NCBI RefSeq assembly: GCF_001522545.3
Contig: NC_031783.1
Location: 5,419,433-5,483,432, forward strand
Length of the DNA stretch: 64,000 bases
From: Parus major
Taxonomy: Eukaryota > Chordata > Aves > Passeriformes > Paridae
Reading direction: 5' to 3'
Both the position numbers and the translations under genes were made by a program. The notes under the pieces are model-generated. The model made no database searches, was not told the DNA's origin, and saw nothing but the letters and a program-made list of their open reading frames with translations. Of the stretch, positions 36,730-49,467 are shown one piece after another. Position 1 is the stretch's first letter. Each line of letters starts with the position of its first letter.

Positions 36730-39700
36730 CCAGCACCACCTGCAAACATGGCCTGCCCAAATGGCAACTCCTCACCACTGGGGTTGGAGTAACCAAGAGA
36801 GGCTGCTGTTTGGAGCCGGGGAATCTGCTGTTCCGAGTGCCTTCCTTCCAAGCTGCTTTCATAACTCGCTGAATCGTTAAAAGGATGAACAGCAGAAGCA
36901 GCAAAACTTAGCAGGTAGCTTTAGAAACATGGGATAATCTATAACAATTCTCCTTTTCAATGAGTCTCTCTGCCTTGGATGGACACCATTCCCATGTGGG
37001 GTTCTCAGAGGATGCAGCACTGATTTAAGTGTATTGACTAAAGATAAACCACTGGTCTACATCTCACTCAAATGTGATTTTCTCTCTGTTTACTGAGGTT
37101 CTTTATCCTTTTCCATCTCAAATACTTTATTGCCAGTGTTTATCTGCTTTGATGTCCTGAATGTTAAAGCAATGGATTTCGAGGCTTTATTATATTAATC
37201 AATAGGAAAATGGCACATTCAACTTCCTCATATTCAATTTCCACTTGATATTAACAACTGTAGTAAATGTAGTGGTAAATATTAGATTCTGCGTAAATAT
37301 TTTGAGAATGGGGTGCTCTTGGTAATTTGAAAATTGTGTAATGAAATGATAAAGCAATACTATTTAAATAAGGCCATAGCAAAATTGGCTCACTCTTGTT
37401 TACATCTCACAAGTCAAATGAAGCAAAACCATCTGATTTTTATGTTCTGGTGGTTTGTTTGTTTTTAAATAAAGAAGTAGTAAAAGTGCTATATAATACA
37501 TTTTGACTAAGTATTGAGTAAAGTTTTAAAACCTGAAAGAAATGTCTCTTTCATATAGGCATTTATTGTGCAATTTAACTCATTAGGTTTGAGAAATTGT
37601 CCCCTGGCTTTTCAGATTATAGGTCTATTAGTGTTATTGTAACTGCTGTTGCAAAGTCACTCTCAAAGTTCTGGCAATAAAAGGGGAGCCTAGATGAGTA
37701 GAAAGGTTAATTTCATGGAGAAGCTTTCATGGAATGCTGTCATCATGTCTTTATGCTGGACATTAACAATCAAATCACTGGACAGATGCCATGAAATGGA
37801 AAGGTATTTTAGTGCCCTGTGAGATGGGATGGCACAGAGGAGGTGGTGTCCCTTTGTTGCACAGAAAAGAACTTCACAAGGAATCTGTACTCTTTGTGTC
37901 ATATTTTCAGAAGTGCATTTCTGTGACCCTTTCAGCTGGAATCGAGGCACAATCAAATTTCTGATTTATAATTAGAAATTGATTTTTTGGATTTGTGTGA
38001 CTTAGAGCTCTGGTTGGTGCATGCCTTATGATTGGCAACCCTAGCCAAGGAGACAAGATTGAAAAGGTCACCAAGTTATCCATCCTTTAACTCACAGTGA
38101 TAAATCCAGGCAATGATTGAAGGAGAGAAGTAGATGGGCTGGAGAAGCTTATCTCAGAGTTTGCTGTACTGTGCTTCCTGTCTAGAGATACTGATAAGTT
38201 ATAAATCACATGCTACAGAGGCTCTTCAGGTGATGTGAAGGTTATCTGTCCCAGCATTGGGGAGTGTCTGCCAGAGCTTCAAAAATCCCAGAATGTGGAA
38301 GTGATCTTTATACTGCAAACTGTGAGGCAGAGCACAGCTCATGGAAACCACTGAAATCTCCTTCCCAGCCTTTTGCCCTGGGGTAACAAGCAACAGTTCT
38401 TCCCAGGGGCTGGAGATCACCCTCATGCTGTTTGGTGAGGCTCTGACACAAAGCCCTGGCTGAACACTTTCTCAGCATGAAAACCAATTGTGAAACAGGA
38501 AGCCTGTGGCAGGGCAGGTGTATGGTCACATCTGGGCGTTCAGCACAGTGCTGTGGGTGGTCTGCAGCATGCCATGGGATTTCTTGTATCCACCAGAAGT
38601 CTGCTACTCCCATCACATCAGGACTTTGCCCTTCATCACTTTCTGGGACATTCAGAGAACTTTGTGCCTGTTGTTGGGATCTCTCTTGGCTTTGGCAGTA
38701 GACTCTGCTTCTAGGTCCAGGAGTTCTGGCTCTCTGCTGCAGCTGCAGCACTTTCCCTGCCTCAGAACAGGTGGAATTGGAGCTGTGGTGGTTTAGGTAG
38801 TCTGGAGGAATGCTCATCTCTGCAAGATATATTCTGGAGGAACACTGAAGTAGGATGTATGCTTTTGCATGATATTGAATAAAATTAATTACAGCTAAGA
38901 ATATTCTGCTCAGTTATAAGAAGGGATGGTCTTGGATCACTAGGATAGAGATGAGAGCATTTATATGGCAGACACAGGCAGCTGGAGGAAAAGAGAAGGG
39001 TTAGAAGGAGAAGAAATGCTGCTCAAAAATATATTTTATCTGTTTTACCTAAATTTTACCTTAGCCAAATGCCCAAACAACACAATGCAAAAGAGTTATC
39101 TAAAAATAAAAGGCTTTCAGATCACTAAAACTTAATTTATTATGGGTTTGAGAAGCAGCTGAAATAGGAAAGTGCTGAATTGGCCTGCTAGGAAGGATAA
39201 AGCAGGAAAGTAGTTCGCTTACTGATTCCATTTTGGTCCCCATCCACCTCCATCATGTTTATCCTCCTGAGAGCTCAGGCCAGGAGACATCTTCCCTGGC
39301 ACAGTGCCCTGCAGGCAGAGCTGCAATACTGATAAGACCCAAATACAGCTGTTTCTTCTCAGAAGAGTGAATGCTCTTGGAGGAATTCAGCAGGGAGGGG
39401 GAGCTGAGAGCAGGCAAGGCTGAGGCTCACAGGGAGAGTGGAGCTCTGGTAATAGACAGTGTCTTCAGACTTGCCTCACTGACTTTAAAGATGGTTTTTC
39501 TTCTGGTGTTTCCTGAGTTATCTAAACCTCCTTCCACAATAATAATTTACAAATAGTGTAAACAGTGCTTGTTAATCCAAGCATTAAAAAAATATCTTCT
39601 CCTATCAAGCCAAATTTTCCTACTTCTCACAGTGTCAGCTTGTATATTATGGTGTTAATATCAGAGAGAGAAATAGGATTATGAGCACCAAAGTATAGTC

Positions 39701-41220
39701 AAGATGGTATAATTTAAAAAGAGAAAATCTGAAACTGCATCCTTTGGTCCCATCACAGTCAAAGCTTTTTACAGGGAACTAAACAATAGTTAATATACAC
39801 ATCAACATAAGGGTAAAGGTTAAACATATTTGTGATTTCCATTTTAATGCCTCTTTCCAATTCACTAATATGCCTTTGCAGAAGGCAAATTCCTGCACTG
39901 CTTATTTATTTACATGTGTGTAGGTAAAAGATATTTGCAAAATGTTGAGTCATAGCCAGGCAGAAGAGCACCTACATATATGTCCTGAACCCAGCCCTGC
40001 CCTTGAGATGAGAGATTTTCATCTCATTTTCTGATTCTCAGAAGGAAAAACAACCCAGATAAAGCAAAGAAGGTGGTGGTGTTTTACTCTCCTGATTTGA
40101 CTTGGAAGAGATGTAATTCAACTGAGCCGTGGCCAGCAGGTACCTTCTGCTGACCCCAGCTGGTTTTGGACCAGGCCCACTCAGCAGGTTGATTATATAT
40201 CCTTGGCTGAAAAATATAATGATTTACATGTCTGTAAGTATTCCAGGGATTTTGGGATCAGAGAAGTTAGTGCATGTCTCGCAGTGAGTGCTCTAGATGT
40301 GTCATACAGCTGGCTGGCTGGTTTCACTGGGATCTGTGAGATCCCACAGCTCCTCTTTGGGGTGAAGTGCAGTGCTGGTGGCTCCAAAAGCTCTTCAGGA
40401 AGCCTTGGGAAGGCTTCTCCAGCACTCCTGAAGAACTTGCCTACCCAAAGCCTGAATGTCTGCTTGGAAACACAACTCTCCGACCATTTTACTGAGAGCC
40501 AGAATTCAAAATAAAATTCTTTTAATAGATCCTGTTGGAGGATACATTTACATTCAGCAATATTTCATGTAACTCCATAAATAGTCCTCATGCAGAAACA
40601 ACACAGGAACACATTTGCAGTTCTGTCTTTACTCAGTTTTCCCATCTTCCCTCTCCCTGACCTTTCCTTTCAGGGGATTTGGCAGATTAACCTCATCAAG
40701 TTAAACTCAATGTGTATTGAGGCTCTGTGTGCTCAGAATGGCTGTTCCTTTTCCAGCTTCATCTGCCTATCCAGTAAGATGTCATTTCCTCTCCCATTGT
40801 CATTATAAATTCTGTGTCACTTCATATTGCGTTCTCTTTCATGCAGATCATCTCTTCCTACATCCTTCTTTTAAGAATTAACTGGGTACAATGGTGTGTG
40901 TATATGTAATATGAAAAATAATTGATTTAAAATATTTATAATAAATTTTATGGACTATTACTCAGCAATTAAATATGTGGAAAATAAAGATTCAATTTTT
41001 CATGAAGTCAGAATTATCAGGTGACAAGAGGAGCTCCCTAGGGTCAGACTGGTGCTGTGGTGGGGAGATCTACAAGGGGTCAATGCTCAACAGGGACAGC
41101 CCTGAAGAAAGGGATCAGGACTTGTAGCAGGACAGAGACAAATGAGGTGGCAAGGAGCTGATTACGAGCCGGCTGGAAATGCAGAAAGCTGGACTCTGAG
41201 TTTGACATTGGTGTGACAAT
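36730..41220. other. Non-coding stretch, no gene seen
   Basis: AT-rich except at 38230-38800, where a 169-codon minus-strand frame (38308-38817) and plus-strand frames of 74-96 codons overlap. None has a recognisable domain and none has a poly(A) tail that would show a retrocopy. 37110-37640 is a motif-dense AT-rich block listed in the findings. Confidence 0.6.
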
Positions 41221-41224
41221 TACC

Positions 41225-41244
41225 AGGGAAGGGAAGGGAAGGGG
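41225..41244 (+). repeat. (GGGAA)n short tandem repeat
   Basis: Three GGGAA pentamers followed by GGGG. A minor purine microsatellite with four G-runs, enough for a small G-quadruplex in principle. Confidence 0.75.
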
Positions 41245-41249
41245 TGATG

Positions 41250-43300
41250 AGTCTGGAAATCCAGAAATACTGTGGCAGTTCATCCATGGAATAGAGAGGC
41301 AGCTCTGGCAGGGAGCACAAGGAAAGGCTGATGAGGACAAGGCACAAAAATGAAGTAAAATTTTGTTCAGATAAACTTAAAAGTTGTCAGCTCCACTGTT
41401 ATTGGGATGGTGGGAAACACCTGAATTTGACCCAAATCAGTCTTTAGACAGAGGATGGGAGAAACCATTTGAATAAAGAAAATATTCTTGTGCCAGCCCT
41501 TCCCTTGAAGTAACACCAAACATTGGTTCTCTGGAGTACTTTGGCTCCTGCCATCACTCGCCCTTTCCACAGGTTTGAAACTACATTTTTCTCACAGTAA
41601 TAATCCATATAATCCTACTATGTGAGCTTCGATAAGAATTTAATTAGCAGCAGAGTATTGTAAGTGGAAAATTGGCTTGTAGAATTCTACACAGAGACTG
41701 AGCACTGCTCACTTCAGGGCCAGTAGCAGGTTTATTGCAAGATGGTCAGCACAGAGGGGTCAGGGATATTAATTGTAATGAGGTTTCCATTTCCTCAATG
41801 AGTCTGGCTTTTCCACCTTGTGTTAAATTGAGAAAACCATGGAACACTATGCAGTATTTACCTTTTAACTTCATTGAATAAATATTAGAATGCTTGAAAT
41901 AAAAACTTTCATATAATAAGAAAGGCTCTTCCTATTCTTTCATTTAAAAGCACAAAGAAGACCTCAAACAACTCTTTAATAATACAATAGTACTACAGCT
42001 AGGAATTGAAAGTATGCAAGCTTCCAATCAGCTCATCTGTTCCCTCATGGCAAACAGCATAAATGTTTTGGAGGTCTCAAATGTGCTTTTATCACTAGCA
42101 AGGTAGGAAATAATTCTGCAAAAGTCATCAAAGGAAATGATACTTTCATAAATGGAGCTCTTGTATCACTGTAAGCTGTGTGTAACTTGCTTGGATGTCT
42201 TTGCCATAAGCATGTACACCATTCCTGGTCTATTTAGGAACTCAATTTTTTTAGGCTGCTGTTTCTATAGCTGAAGATAACATTCAACTCCACATTTGAG
42301 ATCCATGGTATGTGATACTAAAAGAAATGCTGATTTAAGGGAAATAATGGTATTAGAAGTAAATAACTATTTTTAAAAGAAATTAATAATAATTAGATTA
42401 TAAAGCAGCATGAATCAACTCTTCATTGTGATGATTTTTCTCCTGGGGGGGTAACTGAGATTGGCTGTTTGTACAGGTTGTAATAGTGACAATAACCAGG
42501 TTTGTAGTGCAAGTGTAGGCAGCATAGAAATTTCTACTGAGAGCACAGAAACACTGACTCCTTAAAGTGGCACTCTGCATTAAAGGCAGCTCTGTGTGAG
42601 GTGTGAGGCAGTGGGGAACACGTTCTGTACAAGCACACAGCACAGCCAAAGGTCTGCAGAGCAGTGATAAAATCCTGTCCTGTCAATGGCAAGGACTCAG
42701 CTCAGGGCTGGGGTACAGCACACACAGAGCAGAGGATGAAAGATTACAGCTGTGGCTGTGACCCTCCATGGCACAGCATTAAACTGGACTGGAATATTAA
42801 CTCTGGGCTTCGAAGTCCCTTAAACTTCAGGGAGCTTAGGGAACCTCTGGCCTCCCAGCCCAGCTATATCACATCCTCTGTAAAACAATAAATCCAAAAT
42901 AATCCTTCATTGTCTAGGAGATTTAATTTCTAAAAGTTAAACAGTGATGCTTCTGAAAGTTCATTCTGCTTGCATCCTAAATTGATGGATTTTCAGAGTC
43001 AGGCTGAGAGGTTCCTTTGGCGTTTAAAGTGGCTATAATTCAAAATGTTTGTAGTACCAACCCTCAGGAGTCAAAACATGCAGCATGTCTAACTCACACC
43101 TGCAGAGAACATTTTGAAGTGTCTAGCTCCAATCTCTTCCCATTCCCACTGGCTTGTTAGGTTTGATGTTACTCTTTGTTGTCATATCAGTTTTGCTCCC
43201 TCATCTCCCTGTCTTCGTGGAGCTCTGGTGTGCACGTGGCAGGAACGGCCTCTGCTTTGATTCCAAACTGAATCTGTGGCAGCACAGCACATCTCAGTCA
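41250..43300. other. Non-coding stretch, no gene seen
   Basis: Short frames only (86 codons or fewer), with none recognisable. No transposable element I can identify. Confidence 0.65.
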
Positions 43301-43305
43301 GGAGC

Positions 43306-43342
43306 AGGAAAGAGAAAAGAGAAAAGAGAGAAGAAGAGAAAG
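43306..43342 (+). repeat. 37-base pure purine (GA-rich) tract
   Basis: An uninterrupted run of A and G built from GAAAA and GAGAA words. Polypurine runs of this length can form triplex DNA and often vary in length between individuals. Confidence 0.85.
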
Positions 43343-43349
43343 CCGAGGT

Positions 43350-46300
43350 TGTTGGGAGGAAGTGGGCGACCTGGATTATAGCTGGTTATAAAAAGCAGCT
43401 CTGTGTGGGCTGGATGTGACTGCAGCAGATTAATACGCTGCCAGGTTCCCTCTGCAGGTGGCTGGAGGAGTTTGTGTGGCCTCCCAGTTCCCACCTTGCT
43501 GGGTTTTCCAGGTGTTATTGTCCCTGTCAGATTTACACTCAGTTATCTCTGTGATACGAGTGCCTTCCATCAACACCTGGCCCACGGGAAGCTGGCACCC
43601 CACACCACACCCACACCTTCCTCCTGCAGGGCTCTCGTCACGCTGACCTCAATTTCTTTTGCAGCATTACTTCTTTGCTTAAGTAAGTTTTTGTGCTGAA
43701 TGAAATGTCAGCAGATAACATCAGTGCTACTCCATAATTTAATAGTTCCAAATATGGGCTGGAGCCTGACTCAACATCCTCTTTCAGTAGACAGTTTGAT
43801 ATTTTGATAATATTTGCCTATAACTCCCTACACTGGGGACTAGCAAGTACAAGAAACACGACTGCAGATACATAAATATCTTACAGCCCTCCCCACCTTG
43901 TTTTTGGCAGCTCTTAGAGGCGTCCCTGTTGTGTTCCTTTCTCCTGGCCCAAAGGGAGGAGTGGCTGTGCTCAAGACATCCCTCCCTGCAGCCCCTCTGT
44001 TTCTCTCTCAGGGTGACCCTGCTTGCCCACAGCTGTTGATTTTCTACATCCATTCAGCCACCAGAATTTTAAGTGCTTTTCCTTGATTCTGGTATTAACT
44101 TGGCTTCTGGAAAGATAATGGTGGTGGGTGAAGCAACTTGTCTTCTTCAGACTTTTTTTTTAATATCATTCGGAGAGGAGCCACACAGCAGAAAAATAAG
44201 CAAAGAAGATCTTCTAATATTGCTGGATTATGGTTAATCAAGAAAGAAAACTTAGAGAATACAGTACATCCAGGAAGAAGAATGTCTTCCAAAAATCCTT
44301 GGTTTTCAGACCAGACTGTTTTGAGGATCAGAAATGAAAACAAAGAGATGCAATTTTCCAGAGTTGTGAGAAAGCTCTAAGAGAACCAGTTAAAGCCACA
44401 GTTCTCAATATCCCTTTTCACTGGAATTTGTGACTTCAGCAGTATAAATGGATACTCTGGTTGGATGTGTTCTCAGCTCTAGAGAATAAGTACAATGTAC
44501 TTTGAGAAAAGGAAGGTAAAAAAATCAAAACCTGTTTTTAAAGTGTTTTACCTGTGAGTCTCACACACATACACCTACAGAAGGAAAATTTTCCCAGCCT
44601 TTGCATTTGGCCTCCATATTTTAACCCTGGGACAACTCTACTGAAGTCTTTACACTCTTTGCTATAACTCTGAATGTCACATGGATTATTGTATCACCTG
44701 ACAATGGTATCAATAATGTTACTGCTCAGAGGATTCTTATTAATTCCTGTCACTGCCTTTAGAAATCAAGTAGCAAACATGCTGCACTGAAACCTAACAA
44801 GACCTAAACATTTTGCAGTCATATGATCCCATTCATACACTTAGTGGAAAAACACAGGTTCAGATTGAAGTTTTTGCCTGTGAAGCTCCTGGTTTCTGTG
44901 GAATGATGAGCAGTGGGGCTGTGGGACACAGGGGGATGGAGCTGGACCTCAGGTGTGTGCTCTGAGGCTTCACAAAGCAAAGGGACTCCAGTGCCTGTGG
45001 ATCCTTTTGGGGCAGCTCCTGCAGGGCCCCTGTCCTGGGAGGGGCACAGCCCCTTCCCAGCCCTAGCAAGCACTTTTCTCCCCTGCAAACAGGAAAAGCT
45101 TTAATCAGGCTTTTGGAAGATCTCCTGAGGAAGCTGTGGTTCCATGAACAGTGGGTGCTCATACTGAAGTGCCATTGATACTTTCTAAATCAACAAGGAG
45201 CTAAATGGAGTTTGTTACACACCAACCACACAGATTTATGGTGAGCAAGTGCTTACACAGAACAGGTACCTCTAAGTGAAGTGTAAGCTGCTAATCCCTC
45301 TCTGTCTTTTCTTTTGCATGCGACTACATTTCTTACAAGATGCTGTTTAACCTGAAACTTGACCTGTCTTCCTAAGCAATTAGTTCAATCAATAATTGCT
45401 CTCTACTTAGGGACCAAGGGAAAACAGTGGAACTTGCAAAGCTGCTTTGAAATTCATTTCCAGTGAGGTGAATGCTCATCTTAAAAATTGAAATTCCCCT
45501 CTGATTACTACTGCAGGTAGATTAAAAATCTCTCCTGGTAAGATTGTAGCAACTTGTCACAGATAAGAGCTTAATGATATTTTTTTTTTTTTCATTGCAA
45601 TACTAGTGTTTGCAATAAAAGTGCTTTAATGATTAAGATATGTACTAGAAGTGTTGAGATTAGAGTTATGTCTATGTTCAGAGCAGCTCCCTCTGAAATG
45701 ACCTTGGCCCTTGGCCCTGGTGCATGACACTACAAGTTTGTTCCTGTTTCAGTCTTTAAATAGACATGAGAGGATTTGTTCTGATGCAACCCTTCAAGCA
45801 GGAATTTGTGGTAGAAATGGTAAGATAAACAGGTTTTACAGAGGTCAGTGGTTGACCACGAGCTCGTGTGGCTGTGCAGGGCTGCAGAAAGCAGTGCTGG
45901 CTGCCCTGCAGGAGCTGTGCCCTGAGCTGCAGTGTTCCCCTCTGGAGTAGGAGAGGTGCAGGCATGGAATTTGCCTCTCAGTGACAAATAAGTGATTAAG
46001 ATTCTTTGCTATCACTCAAAATCCTCGAAGTACCATTTAAATGAATATTCTTACCATGGATTAACCACATGAAATCCACTTCAGGCAATAGCAGGATGCT
46101 GTGCTGCCAAGACGATTCCTGTCACTTAACTTGTGTTTCCTCTCTCCTGCAAATTCCCTCTTTGTGCTGTTAATGCAGCCTAAAAGGTGTTTGCATATCC
46201 ATGTAAGTGAAGTTGCCCATACAGAGCATAAATGTCAAGAAATCTCTGCTCCCAGTAAAATCTCTCAACCATTACAGGATTTGCTTCAATGACAGACTTT

Positions 46301-47415
46301 ATGTGAATGGAAGATGATATATTTATGTTTCAATATAGCTGAGCACTTCTTAAAGAGGAAGTTGTGAAGCATGCCAGATTATTTACCAAGGGACTGCAAA
46401 TGTCACAGGCTGCAATAATGTGAGTTTAGAGAAGGAAAAATACATTAGTGCTGTCAGTTTAGCCAAAACCCCAAGTTCCCAGCTCTATGCCATGCACTTC
46501 ATATGGAAACTGGAAACAATTGTACCAACAAATAAACATCCAAATGATCAAACATGGAAGGGCTGATAAACACGAGGTGTCTGCAATGCCTTCTCTGAGA
46601 CACGGACCAACAATTTCCCTGGTGAACACTGGGTCAAATACTTATTTTGATTTTGCTCTGGAGCCACATTGTGAACCAGATCCCTCTGTATAATCAATTG
46701 ATTCAAAAAATGAAAGAGCTGAGCACAGCTCTTTCTTGACTGGAAACAGCTGCTCAGCATTGGCAGAACCCATCCCACATTTGCCTGGCAAAGGCCAGGG
46801 TTGTTTTCCCTTGAACCCTACTTGCTCCTGGCAACTGGCACAAGGGAAATGAGAAAAATCCATAAATCTCCTGTGTGCTCTGGTTTCCTACCCATAGCTC
46901 ACACAGACAAGCAGCGTTTAGTGGTTTAACCACAGATGCCCCTCACTGGTGGCACCTTTGGAGAAGAGTTAATCTTTGGAAGTTGGGAGATTTAATGCCA
47001 AAAGCTAACAGGCTGCTTGGAGAGTGCTCACTGGTTCTGTGCTTGTAGCTTGAGGCAGCATTCCTGAGACACAATAATCCTCTGCACTAAAAACCTTTCT
47101 CTCCCAGAAGGTGCCACAGTAACTACTACAAACTTTGCTAACACTAAAGATGATTTGGAAAAGAGCATAAATTATTGTGTTTTGCAGGACCAATTAATAG
47201 ATATCAACTAGATAATAGATAAATCTTTCTAGCTCATGAAGTTAAAAATACAGAGTCTTAAGTCTATACATTCTTATCACTATCTGGGGTGTCCTAAATG
47301 TGCATCTTCCCAGTCCATAAATATCTCAGAATCACTAGAGAGAAAACACTTAGTGTGCTGATGGATTTTCTTTTGACTCTTTAATGAAGCTAATAGACTC
47401 GTAAAAAGCATTTGG
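43350..47415. other. Non-coding stretch, no gene seen
   Basis: Mixed composition with GC-richer patches at 43400-43680 and 44880-45110 where both strands stay open for up to 100 codons. Nothing recognisable. A T13 run lies at 45580-45592 without an adjoining retrocopy. Confidence 0.65.
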
Positions 47416-47421
47416 TAAGGT

Positions 47422-47459
47422 GGGAGAGAGGGAGGGAGGGAGGGAGAGAGGGAGAGAGA
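47422..47459 (+). repeat. (GGGA)n / GAGA purine microsatellite
   Basis: A 38-base uninterrupted purine run: GGGAGAGA, then four GGGA-type tetramers, then GAGAGGGAGAGAGA. It contains enough G3 runs for a G-quadruplex. Confidence 0.85.
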
Positions 47460-47947
47460 TTTAAAAAAAGCTTTTTGAAATCTACGGTCTTCTGAGTTTT
47501 TCCCTGAGGTGCTTGGAGATTTCCTCTGTTCAGAATCACACTGTGGAAAGGGCATCAACAAAACAGAGAGCAGCAGTAAACAGATGTAAACCAGCATACA
47601 AAGTAATGTCAGCACAACTTGTGAGCGTTCCCCTGGACTTCAGTTCATGTCTGTAATATTGCAAAGATTTCAAAGGTTTCTGTTAGTTTTTGGTGGCTTC
47701 ACATGCAGCATTTTCAATAAAGAATAAAACCCAGCAAAACAAACAATCCAGAAACCTCCCACACAAAACCAAAAAACTTCAGCTCCTTCTCTGTTTTAGA
47801 TTTTGTGCTGGGTTGTGGCAGCAGCCCCATTCACAGGGGGTGACAGCAGCAGAGGCTCACAGGGCTGCTGCTCTCACCCTTCTGGACCAGCCTGGCAGGG
47901 CTGAAACTGCCACGTGTGGGACATGCACATGTGAGAGCAGGGCAGGC

Positions 47948-47986
47948 AGGGGGAAAAAGAAAAGAAGAAGAGAAAAAAAGAAGAAA
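47948..47986 (+). repeat. 39-base pure purine tract
   Basis: AGGGGGAAAAAG grades into repeated GAAGAA/AAAAAAAG words. It is the second polypurine run within 600 bases and stands just upstream of the (TGGGA)n array. Confidence 0.85.
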
Positions 47987-48110
47987 TAAGCCAAATAAGC
48001 CCCCCAGGGATCCTGTCTGCTCACCTGATGTTTCCCAGGGCTTAGAACTGGGAAAAAGAGCAGCACAAGCAAACCCTGGAGCTGAAGGCAGGGGTGGCCA
48101 GCAGGATTCA

Positions 48111-48254
48111 GTGCCGGGATGGAATGGGATGGGATGGGANNNNNNNNNNNNNNNNNNNNNNNNNNNNNNNNNNNNNNNNNNNNNNNNNNNNNNNNNNNNT
48201 GGGATGGGATGGGATGGGAGGGGATGGGAGGGGATGGGATGGGATGGGATGGGC
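48111..48254 (+). repeat. (TGGGA)n array interrupted by an assembly gap
   Basis: TGGGA pentamers, with GGGATGGAA at the left edge and TGGGAGGGGA variants to the right of the gap, run up to both sides of a block of 60 N. The flanking repeat is in the same phase and orientation, so the missing sequence is almost certainly more of the same array; its true length is unknown. The short-loop G3 runs predict very stable G-quadruplexes on the plus strand. All frames translated through it are artefacts. Confidence 0.9.
48140..48199. other. Assembly gap (60 N)
   Basis: Sixty undetermined bases inside the pentamer array. The length is not the usual round placeholder and may be an estimate. Nothing can be annotated across it. 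Confidence 0.99.
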
Positions 48255-48259
48255 TGAAC

Positions 48260-49465
48260 CAGGTCCTTGTGCTCCCTCGCTGCAGTTCTGTTTGTGAGTG
48301 TGCTCGGTCGGGCTGTTGCTGTTCAATTTCCCGCATCAACACATCAAATCTGTTTTGGAAACAGCCTCATTCGTTCAATTACCGTAATAGCAGTTAAAAC
48401 ACGCTATGAGCATGGCAGGAATGGTGATGAATGAGGCAGAGAATGACTCCCCTCTCCGTGTTAGCAATTCAGATTTGACTGAAACAGTCTAAGAGGTGAA
48501 TGTGTTATTCTGCCTCTCATCCTTCTCGTTTTTTCCGTCCTCCCCTGTTTTCATTAAGCATAATCTGTGTTGCTGTTCTGCAGATCCCTTTGCTGCTGGG
48601 TGTGCTGTTCCTGCACGGTTATTTGGTTTGGTTTGGCTCTCTGTGTTTCAGTGTATTCTGTTGCACAGCTTGGTGTACTGGAGCTGTACAAGTTATCAGT
48701 CTTTCACACCTCTTTGTTATTTTTTTCAGTACAGTCTGAAATCTTCTCAATTAATATTCCCTTTCTTGCTTTGTTCTTTCTTCCCTTTAATTTTTTTTTA
48801 AAAGAAGCAAACAAATGAAAATAGCACTGGTGAAATCTTTATTTCAATGTTTCAGTTATTCATGACTGATTTCTGCTCCAAACATCCCAGCAAATGACTT
48901 TCAATTATTATCTGGATGATGTGGATATGCACAACATCCCTAAAATAATATTCATCTCCATCTCACCGCAAGTCTTGCCTTTCCTGATCTCCTGTTAGTT
49001 GATCCCTGAATTGCAGTTATGCCAGAGAAGTGGAACCAAGCAGATGATGGGTACTTAAAAATTGCTAATTGGAAAGCATCTGACAAACTGCCACTCAACA
49101 TATTAATGGCTGAAGCAAACACTCGTGAATGGTAAAATTACTCCTAACTGGACTCCAATTCAGGATGACAAATCAGAGTTCTCAGAAGAGGGAAACCTTT
49201 CAGTAAACAATGTTTGGTTTTGTCAGAGTTACCTTGCCAAAACCTGGTCACCTTTTGTGCCCCCAGACGAAGCCTGAGTGTGTTTGTTCATGTGACCATT
49301 GCAGAAGCACAATCTCCTCCAGGCAGCCAGCCCTGCTCTGCCTTGCCCTGGCCACGAGGAAGGAGCTGTGGCTGGTGCAGTCCCACAGCCGTGCCCAGGG
49401 CACTGCCAAAGGGTTCCCAGAACACCTGGGCAGTGCTGGAGCCAGGCCAGGCTGTGTGAGCAGGG
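48260..49465. other. Non-coding stretch, possible regulatory blocks
   Basis: There is no recognisable exon. The parts at 48285-48440 and 48985-49190 are repeat-free with isolated CpGs and homeodomain-like ATTA/TAAT words. The T-rich part at 48500-48820 is open in three plus-strand frames (up to 101 codons) with Phe/Leu/Ser-rich translations, as T-rich DNA gives by chance. Confidence 0.6.
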
Positions 49466-49467
49466 CT

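Noticed and set aside
36255..36904. Two repeat proteins of about 200 residues on the minus strand and three of 105-157 on the plus strand
   Set aside because: They are translations of the 20/31-bp minisatellite, which has no stop codon in any frame; the same repeat shows up in every frame, and there is no start context or conserved domain.
45580..45700. Minus-strand retrocopy with tail at the T13 run
   Set aside because: No gene-like sequence follows, and no target duplication is seen.
47857..48397. Open frames running through the N block
   Set aside because: They are translations of (TGGGA)n and undetermined bases, not genes.
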